Below, piece by piece: positions 1-14,972 of a stretch of 64,000 nt of DNA (within the stretch, counting starts at the first letter, position 1; every line of letters starts with the position of its first letter). A model generated the notes under the pieces. That model saw only the letters and a program-made list of their open reading frames with translations, was not told the origin of the DNA and made no database searches. Source of the stretch: Setaria digitata (lineage: Eukaryota > Nematoda > Chromadorea > Rhabditida > Setariidae); assembly GCA_003640385.1 (NCBI GenBank), contig RCAB01000194.1, forward strand, positions 34,775-98,774, given 5' to 3'. The position numbers and the translations under genes are program-made.

Positions 1-3000
1 ATTTGCGTCTCCAGATCACCTCGCTCCGTACTTTCAGCCCTTTCAACTTTCCAGGATAATTCTTCAATTTCCTTCTCTAGCTGAGCTTGTTGATATTCAA
101 ACTGAACACGGAAATAATGAAAAACGGAAGCGATTTACCTTCAAAATATGAACCATACAACTTAATATTACATCTACTGTATTTTACGTGGAAATTATGA
201 TCATGTAATCTTCTCCTTTAATTTATACCGGTAAATCTCTAGAAAGTACAGATAATCTAAAATTTTAGATGTCTGCCATGAATCCCTAAGAATCCCAGAA
301 ATGTATTTGTTTGTTCTGCAGAATGAGATTATACCAGCTGTTTTCTTGGTCCATTTTCCATATAATAAGCATACGGATAAGTGTACTGTAACGTGTAACG
401 ACATTTTGTAAGTAACGTAGCTGCTCTATGCAAATATTGCCAATCAATCCATGTTCCTTCATGTCCGTTCACTTTCTCATCGATCTTTTTCATTATGCAA
501 TTCCGCAAATCTTCCTCCAACTTCAGTGACTTGTGATGATTTTCGTACCGCTCTGTCAACAATAAATTTCGCAAACAGCGTTTTTACAACATTAGAGGAT
601 GCCTTCTGAATTCACTTGCACATCCGGATAAAAATTACTGATTAGTAAATCTACAGTCATGATCTTCACGGTTCATAAAAAATTACTGATTTGCTAACCA
701 GTAATTTTTAACTGAGACATGCCAATGTGCTAAATGGCTGGGAAGGCGAAATATCCTGCGAATTTACTACATGACAACAGATAAAAACACACCATAATAG
801 TGTAAATATTTTTCAAGTGCACGACGAGCTTTGACATGATTTGCTTCTTGAGCTATGGATGGATTTTCCTTATAGCGACTACACTCATAATATTCGCTTC
901 CATGGTTCTTCCAGTCTATAAAAAACTATACGTACGAATTAGGTTTTATTAACTACCTAAATCATAAAATGTGGATTATTTCCAAAACAGCAGCGTTTTG
1001 CTTCCGTAAAATAAAAATGTTAAATCTGTCATCAAGCGATAAGATGGCTTTACACAGGAACATATTTTTTCTCTGTAACTTCTTCAGTTGATTACTCTCG
1101 CTTCTGTAGTTAAAAGAATAAAGATATTAAGACCTGGAATGCTTAGCACAAAATATACTTTTCACCAAATAATGTTTAAAATTACTGTCCATCTTTATAT
1201 GTGAAGAAAGCAAATTTTAAAAAAGAAAAGGGAATGAGTGATTGACCTCCAAAGCACATCCAACAAAAGTGATGTTTGCATTTGGCGCACTGCATATGAT
1301 TACATCCACCATTTTTTTCAATACATGAATGGCAATTAGGACAATCCTTTGTGTGTGCGCTAAATTATCCAAATCTACCAAGTAATTAAGAAATATCCTT
1401 TATATTTTTATATGATTTTTATATGGATACTGCAGAAGTTATAGTTGCATAAACAACGAGGTGTTCGAGGGAAAAAAATATATCTATTTCTGAATGGTTA
1501 CTGGAAAAAAAAAAAAACTGCAATTGTAAGGACTGATTTTAACCTTATATAATTGGCAGTTTCACTGTCATCAGCACACTTCGTTAGCCATTTGCGTATT
1601 GTTTCGCAAGAAGTCGGCGCGTGGTAATCACAACCGCACTGAAAACTGAAAACAAAAAAGTTGCTGATTTATGACTAAAAATTAATACTACGAATTTGAA
1701 CTCACAGGAAAGTTGTTCAAAATTAGGCGGAAGATAACACTCGACGAAAAGAGATATGAGTATAGCCTTCATTTCTCGCCCAACTCTTATTACATCTGAC
1801 GAGATGGTTAAATTAAAATTTGTGATGGAAAATTTGAAACATACCAGAAAGAAATTCGGCAACTACTGCAGGTAACCTTCTTTGCCTTCTGGCACTGTGC
1901 CTTGATAATGATATGACAATCAACACCCGGACAAAACCGTAACTGTGAGTGTGATTCAACACAGTTTTTGAATATTAGCTTTTCATATTTATCTCTTACT
2001 TCCCTGCGTTCGTTTAATATCCTCAGTACAAAATCTTCTAAACATAGTAATGTACATCCACTTGCCATGCAGCCAATTCTGTAAATGAATTTGTTTACTT
2101 GCTTTTTACAGAAAATTCACTTTGTTCTTTCATAAATATGAGAAAATGTTTTGTTTCAATTTTAGGACAGGAATGAATCGATTAGGAACTCCACTAATAA
2201 ACTGAAAGCTAACGTGATTGACAAGCCATTACAGAGCTGTGTTTCGATATATTTGAGCCAGCAGGCTGAACAAAAACTATGACCACAATCCAGTGCATAC
2301 ATTTTACTACAATCTCCTTGTAACCTTGTGCAAACCACACAACTTACTGTGTCTGACTCTTGCTTTGAAGAACCAGAGCAAACAAAGCAATCTGAAACTT
2401 AAGTAGTAAATAAACGCATGCATAAGCATATTTGACATGCAGATTTTAGGATCAAATAATCATATAAAGGCTCCACAAATTTTAGGAGAACCTAACAGTT
2501 CAGACAACTGCTTCGTTTAATCTACTCCCTGCAAGTCTCAAGAAACTGAACAACTGAAATTTACACTGTAAAAAAAAGTTCCTTCGATGGAATAAAATTG
2601 TGATTCCAAAACAGACCTAAAAGCACGTAACACTTACCAACAAGAACTTTACAAGGGTCAGCACTGTACAACTTGATTAAAGTGGAGTCGTCCCAATTAT
2701 AAAAATATAGCAAAAGTTTGGCAAGTGACGATGATATATTCAGGGTAGAAACAACATGATCTGCAGCTTCCTTCAGAAGGCGCTCAACCTTAATATTTAT
2801 GCAATTAGTGTGTTTCAATGATAGAGTCAAGACAAAACACTCTGAAAACTGATTTCAACAAATTTGGATTGAATAATCCTTCAACTAGATACCAAATATA
2901 GAAACCTTCATAATGCATACCTCCGGAATCTTCAGACATGTGTATTCAATGTATTCTGGATCCTCCCTTTCGAATATCTCCATAGCACAATTATCTCCAT

Positions 3001-3154
3001 TACAGTAAAAGTCATCTAAATACGCCTTTCCAATGAAATTCGATAGAAATTTTACAAAGGCAAAAGAACTGAATAAAATGCGCTAACCATAATCGTAATC
3101 TGCTTCATCGTCTGATACGGAAGGAGTGTCAGCAAGTGTATCACTACATTCCAT
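1..3154 (-). CDS. ari-2: Ariadne-2 RBR E3 ubiquitin ligase (3' end beyond window)
   Basis: RING-in-between-RING ubiquitin ligase of the Ariadne-2 (ARIH2/TRIAD1) branch; the family takes ubiquitin from E2 onto a RING2 cysteine and works with neddylated cullin-RING ligases. Ten exons fit in phase: 3154-3088, 3015-2921, 2788-2638, 2391-2214, 2078-1845, 1645-1544, 1359-1247, 915-793, 552-335 and 101-1 (cut by the window edge). Visible in order: an acidic N-terminus, a UBA-like helical segment (exon 3), RING1 with [12 protein letters not shown] (exon 4), the IBR ending [14 protein letters not shown] (exons 5-6), RING2 with [26 protein letters not shown] and the following [19 protein letters not shown], then the Ariadne domain with [13 protein letters not shown] and [20 protein letters not shown]. 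The last two motifs separate Ariadne-2 from Ariadne-1. The presumed catalytic Cys is the one in GGCNHMQC. An acceptor (ttccgcag) lies 2 nt before the ATG and may be a trans-splice site. Confidence 0.93.
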
Positions 3155-4503
3155 CCCTGCGGAATGGAAAGACGAAACTTCAGCTAGAAAAGTACACGTA
3201 TACATTTCCTTCCGATATTGAATAGATTAAATACAGGTCAACAACAGGAACCAAACGAACATTTTCCACTTACCTCGGAGAGTAAGCCTTCAAACTATGA
3301 ATTATTCAATCTTCTAGTGAATCCAATTTTATTCATTCCTACTTTATTCAAGATATCTACGAATATTACATATGCTTACCGCTAAATGCATTTTATAATC
3401 ACTTCCTTTCGTCTGATAAAAACAACGATATGCGAACATGTATTCCTGTCAAAAACAGCATTTCGATAAGCATTCTACATAAGCAATAATTAGTAAAACT
3501 TTATTCAGATGAAATATTTCCAATCATGCAGGGAAAAACTAGTTCATCAGTAATTTTCAAAGAAGTCCTGCATCGCACGAGAGAGAGCTAGATTTTTCAT
3601 CACTGCAGAGAACCAAACAAATCCAAAATTCGGAGAACGTTGGATAAACTTTGAAACTCAAGGAATTAAAAGCAAATAAAATCCTGTAAATTTATCTAAT
3701 ACTTCTTTCTTTTTTTAAGAGATTCACGTGCATAACAAAACATCCTCACAAAACTACGAACATGATTAATGTTCAAAACTCACTATGTCGCCCAAATTTA
3801 TACAACAAAAAAGCGATAAATTCGATACGATTACACAGATGGTCGCCATCAAATCAAAACTCATTTAAAATACATGTACATAACGATATGCATTTACAAT
3901 GACAATACATTATATTTCTAAAAATTAGTAACTTATATGTGTAAAACATAAGAAGTAACTCGAAAAATTAAATATAAAACCTTAAAAAATATTAATATTA
4001 AAAATTGGAAACATTAACACCAGCAAACTTAACATACTGCCTTGTGCGGAAAAGTGCAATTTATGTTATGACGTATAACAAGTATTATTCAGGACCATTA
4101 CTACACCATCTACACCATCCACTAAAGGTTACTGCATAACTACTCATACGAATCAGACACAGCGATTAATTTATGAGGACCTTTCAGCAGAGGTACTGGG
4201 AATGTGCAAGTAGAATATAACTCTGCTACGGTCACCATCCAATGTGACATGCATTTCTTCAGTTTCAAAAAAAACCACATAACAGTTCTTCAAATTTTTG
4301 GTACTACTCAAAATTTCTGTATATTTTCCCAAAATCTCTTCCGAAAAACAATCTTTAAAACACAAATGAATATAAAAACTGGCCAATCTTATAAGATAAT
4401 TTAGCCCAGCGTGACAAACAACAAGAGGAGAGTAGAAGAATGTTTCAAAAACAAAGCAGAATGGAATACTCCTAACATTACCATTTAAAATATAAAAATA
4501 GTG
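3155..4503. other. Spacer between ari-2 and the RRM gene
   Basis: About 1.35 kb of AT-rich sequence between two genes on the same strand. It should contain the 3' UTR of the upstream (higher-coordinate) gene and the promoter or trans-splice region of ari-2. A 71-codon open frame at 4171-4386 (-) has no acceptor and no family resemblance, so I read it as 3' UTR. I see nothing else. Confidence 0.6.
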
Positions 4504-7500
4504 TCATTTTGGTAAATTCTGTGCTGAAAAATTCTGGATAAACAAATTCATTTGATTTTGCTGAGCTGATGTCATACCTTGTGGTGATGAAAGTATCTGA
4601 AATTACATAACCTGTGGAAGATATTATTTCTTGTCGAATCTCAATTTTTTGAAAAGAAAACCAGATTTCTAAAAATATCCGTATTTCCCACTTAATATAT
4701 CATTGAAGAAACGATAACATCCATACCTGTCCCAGTACAGACGAGAATGCATTTTTATGGGAGGATAAAAGCAATCGGCACAGCGTATGTCGATGTTCAT
4801 AGAGTTGCGCGAATAGTGTCGTGAATTGTGGATTAACAGAACCCATTGCAGCTTGTACTGAATTTAACTGATTGCTCCTGCAGAAAAAAAAAAATGAGAA
4901 ATCAGTACTTGTGAATAAAAAACCGGAACATGCATAAAAAAACCTCACTTTTCATGTCTACGACGCTTTCGTCGTCGATGTCTAGAAGTTGCTGCATCAT
5001 CGATGTCCTCATCTGACGATGTCGAAGCCGATGATGACGATGAACTTTCCGACGACATCTCTCCTTCTTCCAACTTAAATTGTACAAAACAGTATGCTCC
5101 ATGTCTATAGATAATTGATCTGGTCTGTTGAAATAATGCATGAGCAAAAATGAAACCTGCACTATAAAATGACAAGATATGATAAGAACAACGAACAAAC
5201 CTCTCTCCTAATTCCAGGAGTTTCTGTTTCTGCTCTAACAGCTTCACCATCTGCATGAAATTCTTCATTTTTTTCATTTTCAGTTTCTGCATCTACCTCT
5301 TGTATCTTCTTGATCTTCTCTTCTTCCAGTTTCTTTTGCCATGTTTCCTTTTTCCACTGGTTTCTAAAATTTGATAAGTAAGAAAACTCAACCATTATCA
5401 GCATTAGCGGAAACGTATACCATAGAGCTCACCTCAACTTGCGTAGCTTTGGGTCAATAAATGTTTGGGGTCGTTCATAAACTGGAGCTGGTCTCACCGG
5501 TTTGTTGATATTAGCCCATGATTCAAATGACAACGGCTGCCCATCAATTGTATAATTCCCTAAAATATTATGTGTGCTGAAAAAGAGAAAAGGGCTTTTC
5601 ATCTCAAATTCTGATCTGGTTAGAATTCATAAAGGTGGGTCAAATCTTCAGGCAATAGAGCTTAAAAAAAAAAAAAAAACTTAAAAAGATACACAACCAG
5701 AAAAAAAATTATGAGGAAAGAACCATGTTCATCCTCGTCAACATCCAGCTCCCCTTCTTCAGTTGCTAACATCGTTCGAACTTTGGTTAGCACTTCTCCC
5801 ACACCCATTATTGTTGCCAAAGCGCGTTTCCTTGTCGTACTTATCCCATAATTTTTTCTTTCAGGAGCGTCATAGGGAATGTACGGTGCCGCACACATCG
5901 TGTAACTTGTAGAGCGTTGAATGCCTTTTGTATTTTGTAATTCTTTTTTCCATAGCCTGAATAAATTACAAGTTATATTCGAAAAGCCTATGAAAATCTA
6001 GATATTGCCACACAATTCAAAGCTGGGAGCCAGAATTTTTCGCTAAATAATCAGTGTATTAAACAAAGGATTCATACAAAATAAAAATCAAGAGGAGAAA
6101 AAGTGCAAGCAATTACTATGTGCTGGAGATAATCGATTCGTACTAAAATTTTTATGCCCACTCATAACGTTGCATTAAAAAAGAAAAAAAAAAAAAAAAA
6201 AGCTAATTCGTATGGAAGATGAATAGACAATGTTTATGATACCTGATGAGGTCATCAACATGCTGTCGCATCCAGTGTGTTGGAAGAGTCCGCTGATGTC
6301 GCTCCAGCACATTCAGTAACGCAATTTTCAATAAAGAATCAGGAATCCCTCTATGTTGCTGGCTTACTTCATCACACAATTTCCAGAGTTCACTAAGTTC
6401 ATTCAATTCTGCCCAGTTTGTTCGTGTGTCATCAACGTACTAGATATATACATATACATTCAATTTCTCAATTACGAATTCTGCTTAACTGAAAAAAAAA
6501 AAAAAAAAAAGAAAGAAAATCTACAAAGGAAAGAGAGAAACACCTGTTGTACAAAACCCGTGACATCTTCTACTGAGACCTCAGGGGCAGGAATAAATGG
6601 CACAACAGCAGTTTCCGAAGTAGCAGCAATTGCTGTTGATGATACTGACGGTGACGGTTGGGAAGATGATGAAGATGGAGCTGAAGAAGCGCTCACAGGT
6701 ACAACCCGAGCATTCAGGATTTTCTCATTTTCTGTTTTCATATACGAGACATATTCATCCATCGTTAGGAGTCTGAAGGCATAAACCACGATTATGATAT
6801 TTCCATCCAGATTGACTTTCTAAACTTTATTCCATATCCCAACCCTGTTTAACATGAACTCCGAAGCCGAACTACATAATTTATATAACGCTCTGAGGGA
6901 TATTGTAAGTGAAGGATTGTTTATGACCGCTGCAATATTTTGTCAACGATAACTTGCTTTTCCGAAGATAGAGCATGCACTTCATACATATCTAAGGGGT
7001 TAGAACGAGGAAATACTATAAAGTTTATAGTATAAGGGTAGGAGCTGCTATGTAAATTCAGTCGCCGCTATAAAGTAAAACTGCTGGAACGGATGGCAAG
7101 AAGGAGAGTAATTTGTAGTTCATAAAGTGATAATGAACACAACGCATTATAACTATACGTAGAAAACCTCATCGTAAGCTGACGATCGCCTTCATCAATC
7201 TCAAATCCATCTGCCAACTCCATTCGAGCATCATTTGCTTCTTGCTCAGTATGAAACACAATCTGTAACAAGCTATGATAAAAATAAATACTTGCAGTAT
7301 CTGTATCTTCGAATCTACACTGAACATTTAAATATTATTACTGAATCTCAGATTACGTGACTCCCAACCATTTCTAGAGAAAATCTTGTAAGCCTTTTCT
7401 CCTTTTCCCAACAATATTATAAACAATTCTAACTCATACTTCAGCATGTGAATTACCTCAGCTTGTTTTTCGGATGCTATGAACGGATCGGGTTCCAACT

Positions 7501-8742
7501 GCACTGCTTCAATGCACTCACTGCCGAATATTGATGAAAGTAAAGTTTGATCGGTAGCTGAAGACAAATGAAGGGCATAGAGTCGTCTTGAAGCATCCGG
7601 ATCTGACATATTTATTTTGAATGGCATGAGTGGTTGTGAAGTACGAGAACTTGGGATCGGATCATCTAAAATATTATCCAGAGAATACAGAAATAACAGG
7701 AATGTCAAATGCTTGTTTTAGCTTGGAAAACAAAATAAAAATATGTGCAAGACGAAAATATAGACAAACAAGAAAACATACAAAACGGTTTAGAGGCCTG
7801 TAACTTGAGGGGATTCCCATCAAATGTCATTTTATGAAATGCAGTAAACGCTTGTTTAGCCTCTTCTGGTGTTTCATAAACAGCACTCAGTCCACCATGT
7901 TTAATACCACCTGCATTAAAAGTGAAAATTACCACGCGTTAATTAATCGATAAACATTTCAACAAATTTTTTTAAGCGTTTCGAAGTGTTCCCCTTGACA
8001 TGCAGCCTTTCTCAACAGGAGAAATAGAAGTGAAAGTGCATACATGGAAAAAGTACAAACCTTTTGTGGTTTTATCGAACCAAATGTGAAACGACTCGCT
8101 TTTTTCGAGTAAATCCCAAAATTTTTCGCTTGTCATCCATTTTCCCGGAAAAGTTAGCCCAAGAACACGGAACTTGCGCCTTGAATCATTTGAGTCACGT
8201 GAATCCAGAAGCTGATCATTAGCTGTAAAAAGTTGTGTTGTAAGTCCAATATCCTCGATTTATCCATGTTGTAAAAGTATGTAACATAAACATTAAAAAA
8301 AAAAAAACATCTACTATTGTTAAGTAGCAACGAAAGAATACAGTACTCACAAATTTAGTGATATCAAACAGTCAGTCCAATATAGCACCAGAACACCGGA
8401 AACAATCTTCTGGAAGAAATTTATAACACCAATTAAAAACTCGGTTTCATTAACCACAAACGACGATAGAGAGAAAGAACAAAACAACAAGACCATACAC
8501 TTCATGAAATTATCGGTGTGGCTTGGGTCGTTTAACTTTGGTTTTGTAATATAATTTTCGTGTTCGAATTCTTTCCGTATTAAATTGATTGTTGTATCGG
8601 ATAGGCTACTGCTGGTCTCAACTCCTGGTGTAGAAGGACTGGAAATGCTTTCAGCTGTACTTTGCAACTTGGCCAAGCAACCCGCGTCTCCATTTATTTC
8701 ACCATTTATTCGAACTTCCAATACTGTACCTTCATCCATCAT
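4504..8742 (-). CDS. RRM-type RNA-binding protein, unnamed, 735 aa
   Basis: Thirteen exons join in phase into one frame: 8742-8499, 8222-8061, 7910-7782, 7665-7457, 7262-7168, 6772-6544, 6439-6243, 5956-5724, 5559-5433, 5363-5201, 5124-4949, 4877-4727 and 4596-4504. After a Ser/Thr-rich N-terminus, two RRM-like segments are visible. The first (about residues 97-178) has KFRVLGLTF as the RNP2-like strand and GGLSAVYETPEEAKQAF as the RNP1/helix part. The second (about 206-280) starts RRLYALHLS. Then come a Ser/Ala/Pro-rich linker (exon 6), a predicted helical block with ELWKLCDE and THWMRQHVDDLIR (exon 7), a conserved-looking APYIPYDAPERKNYG stretch, a charged coiled segment, and a poly-Ser/acidic run followed by RHRRRKRRRHEK, a likely nuclear signal. 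I expect a nuclear RNA-processing role but cannot name an orthologue. An acceptor (ttactag) touches the ATG. Exon 11 could instead start at 5073; both choices keep the frame. Confidence 0.8.
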
Positions 8743-9651
8743 CTAGTAAGCTGCAAAATTACTTCAAAAACAGCTAAGAATTAATGAACCCGATACTTGT
8801 CAGATTTAAAACTCTCGACCAACACCCTTCCCTAACGCAGATTGTATTCCAAAGTTGACTTCCCCCGCCACAAATCCTTCTCTCACGGCTACCTGTCAAG
8901 TCGACTATGGATCTTCCTCGATCTCAGTTCACCGTACTTGTAATAGAACGCATTATCTGACCACAAATAATTCTACATATAAACTTTAGATCATTATACT
9001 TCCCACATAAAATTTTCCTAGCGACATCCTTTGAACTATAAAAAACTACTAGCACTAGTCTATTGCGATATATTCGGCAATAATAGTGACCAATTACATA
9101 GCAGTCGGAAATCCGAAAGCTGAAACCGGATCAGGGATCGAAGAGCCCGGCAAAACCATTCACTTGACCTTCCTCCACTTGTAATATCGTCCCAGTCTCT
9201 GCCTAATACTTCCGATTTTGCAAAGATGTTGCATAGTGAATGAAAATTCGCGCAAACATTGGGGTGAAAAGTTCGTCCTCCGCTGTTCATTCTGTGGACA
9301 TACTGGAAGGAACAAGGGACAGATGTATGAGGCGGGGTGGGGTTGGGAGAAAAGCCCTGGGTTGTCGTGGAATGATCGGGGATTAATTCCAGGGTATCGG
9401 CGGAGTGTTGAAGCAGCACACCACCATAACAAGTCATAGCCGAAGCAACGTTGGCTCAGCTCTTTATGAGCGTGAGTACATCACAACACGGCAACATCGT
9501 TATCTTCGACGTAATGGTATCCTACGCGGAGGTATTCTCACATTTTTCCATCTTTCATCCTGTAACAGACATCGCTTCCACGTTACAGACACACACACAC
9601 ACACACACACACATACATATACATAGTGTATTGAAGGAGTGGTGTGGATGA
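8743..9651. promoter_or_regulatory. Divergent intergenic region, GC-richer, likely bidirectional promoter
   Basis: The RRM gene (-) and mys-2 (+) start back to back across about 0.9 kb. Bases 9100-9480 are clearly richer in G and C than the surrounding sequence, and three overlapping open frames on both strands are a by-product of few stop codons there. The right edge carries a (CA)n run at 9589-9613. The promoter role is inferred from position only; I identified no specific factor site. Confidence 0.45.
9589..9613. repeat. (AC)n microsatellite
   Basis: Twenty-five bases of perfect AC dinucleotide repeat, about 40 bp before the proposed mys-2 start. Confidence 0.95.
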
Positions 9652-12016
<2,365 letters not shown>

Positions 12017-14432
12017 GCATTCTTTTAGTCCTGTAAATCACCATGTAATTCTTTTAAACCTGTACATAGCAGTGCATATTGTTATAAAGTTGTATCCGGC
12101 CGCTTCAGCATCATTTCTAAGTCCTTTGTGTTTTGCACTGTGTTTCATGTTTTTTAATAAGGAATATTCAAATACAATTTTATAATTGTATGATTGTCTT
12201 GTACAGACAGGTGGATGTAATTCTAACTTTGGGATATCTAATCTTGGTATGTAAATTCTGACATGGTCGGTTCATAAACCAATTACTTCATCAACATATG
12301 GTAGTATTATGAACATCTGTTTCACACTCATGGAGCGCTGTTCATGGTACTGTATATACCTATATTTTTTAGTGTACTTGCTACATAAAGATTTCTATGG
12401 ATTTGCTTTAGTTGCATGCCCATATCTTTTTAAAAGTTTCCGTAGCATATGTTATGTGTACTCAGCGAATCATTTGTCCTTTTTCTTTTCAAATCCAGGA
12501 ATTAATTGTTTTAATTTATTAATGTGTCATACGTTTCAAAGATTTTATGAATTCTAAGCACTGCTCTGTTTAAAATTGGAGATGGCACGTTTTAACCAAA
12601 TCTTTTTATGATGTCGTTTTCCTTTTTATCGTGTCTCTCCAGTTGTGTTTTATACGTAGTTCTGACCTGTGTTCAAGAAGCATTTCGAGTTTTGTTTTTG
12701 TCGATTATTCTAGGATAAACGTTTTGTCCATTGATTTTATTCGACCAGGGTAGGGTCCTAGGTTTAAGATGTCATATTCGAATTCTGCTGAGAATTCGCG
12801 AGTTTGTTTTAGCTATTAGCTGTTTTGTTTCTGGATTATGAATTCAATTGTTGATGTTTGTTTGAAATGATTTTTTTGTTCGAAACTTTGTACTAAATAT
12901 AAAAATATCGTGCTTTTCTTCTCGAGGCAATTTGTACGAAATTGCTACAGTACATACTTTCAGGGCGCTTCTCGTTTGTCATCATGTAAAGTATCAAATG
13001 CGATGTTGGTTGTGGAAGTCGTGTGTTGGACTTTTGTGGCCCGTTAGTTTTTGCAGCTTTGAAATCCGAAAATACAAAACAGGATAACAGCATCATCGGA
13101 CATGTAGATGCGAAGTTACTGAAGGCTGTTCGTTAGTTCGAAATATGTTTTGATAATTGAACAGTGTATTGATTGTGATGCTGATGGAAGTGGAGGGTGC
13201 TGTTGGGCGACCTTGACAATACATCACCTGACCAATGGTATAGGTGAAAGATTAACCCAAGCAATTCCCCTTGTCTCCATCTGCTGCTTCTCTTACTACC
13301 TATCCGTTAGGCCTTTATTTTGCCGACAGTAACTGCAGAAGAGTGTCACAGATACACCTTTTCCAATTTCTCCCCTATTTGATCCATTTCATCGTCAATC
13401 GATGGAAGTTTCATCTGACATGTCTTTCTTCCTGTTTCTCTACTGTCCTCTTTCCCTTCATCTAAATTCCCTGGTCTCCTCCCTTGTTGACCCCGTAAGT
13501 TCAAACCTCAATACCTTCAAACAGTTTGACACTGATGTGTCCGATTCTTCTGCATCCATGCATCCGTTTGGCTGTTCTATTACTACCAATACAAACTGTA
13601 AGAATTATTCTTATTCTGCTTGCTCCTGTTTTATTTTGTGTATGTGTTTTGTGAGTGATACCATTGCGGGATATGTAAATTTATATGATTCAAATCCCTA
13701 CGAAATTAAATCAGCATACTTATAAATTAAGGCAAAGTGATAAGGAGGAAAGTCAGAAAGGGATGAAATTTGGTGAGAAAAATTGTGAGATATAGAGCGT
13801 TCCAAGAGGGAGGTTTATGGGAAAAATTGGTAAGAGAAATCTGGTGCTAGCGGTGGTAGTCATTTCTCTAGCGTGAAGATTTTATTAATGTAGATGTTAC
13901 CTGAAAATAGTCTAATCACTTTTGAAAAGCTAAGAATTTTTCGAATCTGAAAAAATTCAGGTCGAAAGCTCGAAATTATTTGTGAATGAACATTTATTGG
14001 TCTCCGTTAATGTCTTCCAGTATCAGTTTGAATTTCTTCTCCTAGCCACTAGATATTCACTTTTCCATCAGTTTTAATCGTTTTCTTAATTTATGAGGTC
14101 CTAATGATTAATTTTGACGAACATCTTTTTTTTTACTTACGTAACTTAAATTTGTGCTAATTTGTTGATCTTCCCATCTTCTTATCCAAAATTTGAGAAC
14201 TGTGAAGTGGAAGAGAAAAAGCACTGTAAAGTTTATGTGTAATATACGGAAAATTGAGAAAGAATAGAAGCGTCTCAGGCAATATAATTATCTCTGATTT
14301 TAAAATCTGGATATGTATGAATCGGGAATAAAAATAATCGAAAGAAGTCAATAATAAAAATTTCAAAAAGGTGTGTCAGTTTTTCTCGAAATGTAATTAT
14401 CTTGAAAGAGAGGTATAAATGGGAGTGTATAG

Positions 14433-14459
14433 GTGTGTGTGTGTGTGTGTGTGTGTGTG
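14433..14459. repeat. (GT)n microsatellite
   Basis: Twenty-seven bases of perfect GT dinucleotide repeat. Confidence 0.95.
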
Positions 14460-14883
14460 GATGTGGATGATGATGGGGTTTGAGTCGCTGTGTAGAAGGG
14501 ATTCATCAACAAAACGAGTTTTTGTGCATAGCTGAATGAATTAATCAATCTGATCCTCTTCGCCTTCCCTTGCCAAGACATACTTTTTGTGTCCCATACA
14601 TGTATATTTCTTACATCTTCTATCCATCTCATATCCTCTACCATACTGTAAATTTCAGGTTTCTTAGCTTTACCGCTTTCTTGCCTAAGGTTTTTGTAAT
14701 GATGAGGTGGCGTGAGTTAGATTAGGATTAAGAAGGCTTTCCGTACTCGGAAGTACATATTTAATGGTACAGGTTAAGAATCTAGGTTCAAGTGTTTCAT
14801 TTCAGTCACTAACTCTACCTGATACCACTCATCATTCAAATTAACTGTTGCACAGACTCCTCACAAATCACAAGTGTTATATA

Positions 14884-14972
14884 CAGTGGAGCTGAACTAT
14901 ATCTGCTCCTTATAGATTTTATTTTATATATAATGTGTAATTTATAAGAGGAGTTATATTTACCTTCCACTG
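14884..14972. mobile_element. MITE of Tc1/mariner (pogo-like) type, 89 bp
   Basis: The element starts CAGTGGA and ends TCCACTG and is flanked on both sides by TA, the Tc1/mariner target duplication. The inverted arms continue imperfectly inward (CTATATCTGCTCCTTATAG against TATAAGAGGAGTTATATTT), leaving an AT-rich loop of about 25 nt. It has no coding capacity, so it would depend on a transposase elsewhere. A short hairpin RNA gene would give the same fold, but the paired TA dinucleotides and CAGTG ends favour a transposon. Confidence 0.65.

Noticed and set aside
4171..4386. 71-codon open frame on the minus strand
   Set aside because: It lies after the stop of the RRM gene, has no splice acceptor and no family resemblance; best read as 3' UTR.
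9060..9437. 125-codon minus-strand frame plus overlapping frames on both strands
   Set aside because: Several frames are open at once because the region is GC-richer; none has motifs or a splice context.
13402..13725. 107-codon plus-strand frame
   Set aside because: Ser/Phe/Leu-rich with no recognisable domain and no linked exons.
14363..14644. 93-codon minus-strand frame
   Set aside because: Runs straight through the (GT)n microsatellite and has no homologous feel or splice support.
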